Part shown: piece after piece, positions 5,841-6,465 of the stretch | Layout: each line of letters starts with the position of its first letter | How positions within the stretch are numbered: the first letter of the stretch is position 1 | Origin: an uncultured Candidatus Competibacteraceae bacterium | GTDB taxonomy: Bacteria > Pseudomonadota > Gammaproteobacteria > Competibacterales > Competibacteraceae | Assembly (NCBI GenBank): GCA_937872125.1 | Contig: CALMNY010000435.1 | Span: forward strand, 1 to 6,465 | Length of the DNA stretch: 6,465 nt | Direction: 5' to 3' | Program-made: the position numbers and the translations under genes | Notes under the pieces: model-generated | What the model was told of the DNA's origin: nothing | Seen by the model: the letters and a program-made list of their open reading frames with translations, nothing else | The model's database searches: none

Positions 5841-6465
5841 TGGTCCCCCCGCCGCCCGATTCCCAGGCGTTCGACCTGGAGCACCGGCCGCTGCGCGGCC
5901 ACGATTTGACCCGGTTGCGCCAGTGGACCGGTCTGACCATCGCGGATTGCTGTTATCTGCTGGGCGTGACGCCGCCCCGCTTCCACGACTACCAGCACCG
6001 ACCCGACGACCTCCTGGACGATCCCGCCGTCGCGCTGCTGGCGTGGGCGCTCCTGCGCTATCCCGAGGCGCATTATCTGCCGGCTTTTCCCGAGCCGGCA
6101 GCGGTGTACCCGGCCTACGCACACGCCCTCCAGCACAGCGGTGTGGCCTGGTCCGACCCGGACGGTGCGTTTGCGCTGCTGTTGGGCCAGCCGCGCCGGG
6201 CGGCGGAACGCTGGTTGTCCGGGCTGGGCTCGCCGCGCCAGACCGTTCATCCGCCCCTGCGGCGTTTGTTGCTCGCCTTCGAGCGCTTGCTGGCGACGCG
6301 CGGCGTGGCCGGCTTTCAAGCCTTCGTGGACCGCGCCCGGTTCGAGGCCCGGGTCCGCGGGTTGGATCTGGATTCGCCGGTGCTGCAGACCTGGGCGCGG
6401 CATGGCGCGCGCGGACGCCCGGCCGCGGCCGCCCGGTCGGGCTCGACCGAGGTGTTCCGGCGGTG
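5840..6465 (+). CDS. Tandem HTH-like regulator, copy B (open at window end)
   Basis: Paralog of copy A; 208 codons without a stop reach the window edge. The ATG overlaps the upstream TGA by one base (TGATG) and no purine-rich ribosome site precedes it, so translation probably depends on ribosomes finishing copy A. Residues 14-94 align without gaps to 20-100 of copy A, with 40 of 81 positions identical. Shared blocks include QW.GLT (28-33), CYLLG (38-42), DP.VALL.W (61-69) and LP.FPEPA (80-87). The second half repeats FALLLG...AAERWL (111-126), RRLLLAFERLL (141-151) and RGVAGFQAFVDRA (154-166), matching copy A more loosely. The C-terminus from about 186 is Arg/Ala-rich, like the tail of A, so the true stop is probably near. 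A doubled-HTH DNA-binding role is inferred; A and B may form a heteromer. No named family recognised. Confidence 0.82.
   Translation, partial: MVPPPPDSQAFDLEHRPLRGHDLTRLRQWTGLTIADCCYLLGVTPPRFHDYQHRPDDLLDDPAVALLAWALLRYPEAHYLPAFPEPAAVYPAYAHALQHSGVAWSDPDGAFALLLGQPRRAAERWLSGLGSPRQTVHPPLRRLLLAFERLLATRGVAGFQAFVDRARFEARVRGLDLDSPVLQTWARHGARGRPAAAARSGSTEVFRR

Noticed and set aside
5136..6403. Long minus-strand open frames opposite the two HTH genes (5136-6122 and 5336-6403)
   Set aside because: They are Gly/Arg/Ala/Gln-rich translations without motifs and lie antisense to two genes with clear paralogy and start signals. GC-rich third positions keep these frames open.
6420..6431. 12-bp palindrome CGGCCGCGGCCG near the end of HTH gene B
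   Set aside because: Lies in an Ala/Arg/Pro tail coded by GC-only codons; no context supports a site.

Overview
The window is GC-rich, densely coded proteobacterial DNA. The gene content is a TonB-dependent outer-membrane receptor, a secreted PHB-depolymerase-family esterase and a ProQ/FinO RNA chaperone. This points to a Gram-negative gammaproteobacterium, or possibly a betaproteobacterium. An environmental PHB-storing lineage such as Competibacter-like organisms would fit, but that is inference from gene content only.

Left part (1-3160, all minus strand): a probable operon, read right to left. It starts with an exported alpha/beta-hydrolase esterase (2174-3160). Nine bases later comes a 653-residue TonB-dependent receptor (203-2164). 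After 60 bases follows the start of a third exported protein (1-142), cut by the window edge. Its visible signal peptide and first mature strand resemble an ABC-type periplasmic substrate-binding protein. Together they look like an outer-membrane/periplasmic acquisition module of unknown ligand.

Middle part (3161-4166): a divergent spacer, then a ProQ/FinO-domain RNA chaperone (3309-3929) with a long basic coiled-coil tail. Just after its stop, bases 3947-4017 are a decayed second copy of part of the same FinO domain (59 of 71 bases agree with 3358-3428). The rest of this convergent spacer is GC-rich and holds several inverted repeats.

Right part (4167-6465): an unrecognised proline-rich-headed protein on the minus strand (4167-4982) is divergent from two plus-strand genes (5169-5840 and 5840-beyond the end). 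These two are clear paralogs, about half identical over their N-terminal 80 residues. They overlap at a TGATG junction, so the second start is probably translationally coupled. Each looks like two helix-turn-helix-type units in one chain. The 3' end of the first gene carries a 14-bp, 3-base-loop perfect hairpin and a second inverted repeat just before the junction. The ProQ/FinO gene, its remnant, the unknown gene and the tandem regulators look like accessory (plasmid, ICE or island) DNA next to a metabolic operon. No integrase, transposase, tRNA or CRISPR array is visible. No stretch over 300 bases lacks a gene; the gaps are 3161-3308, 3930-4166 and 4983-5168.
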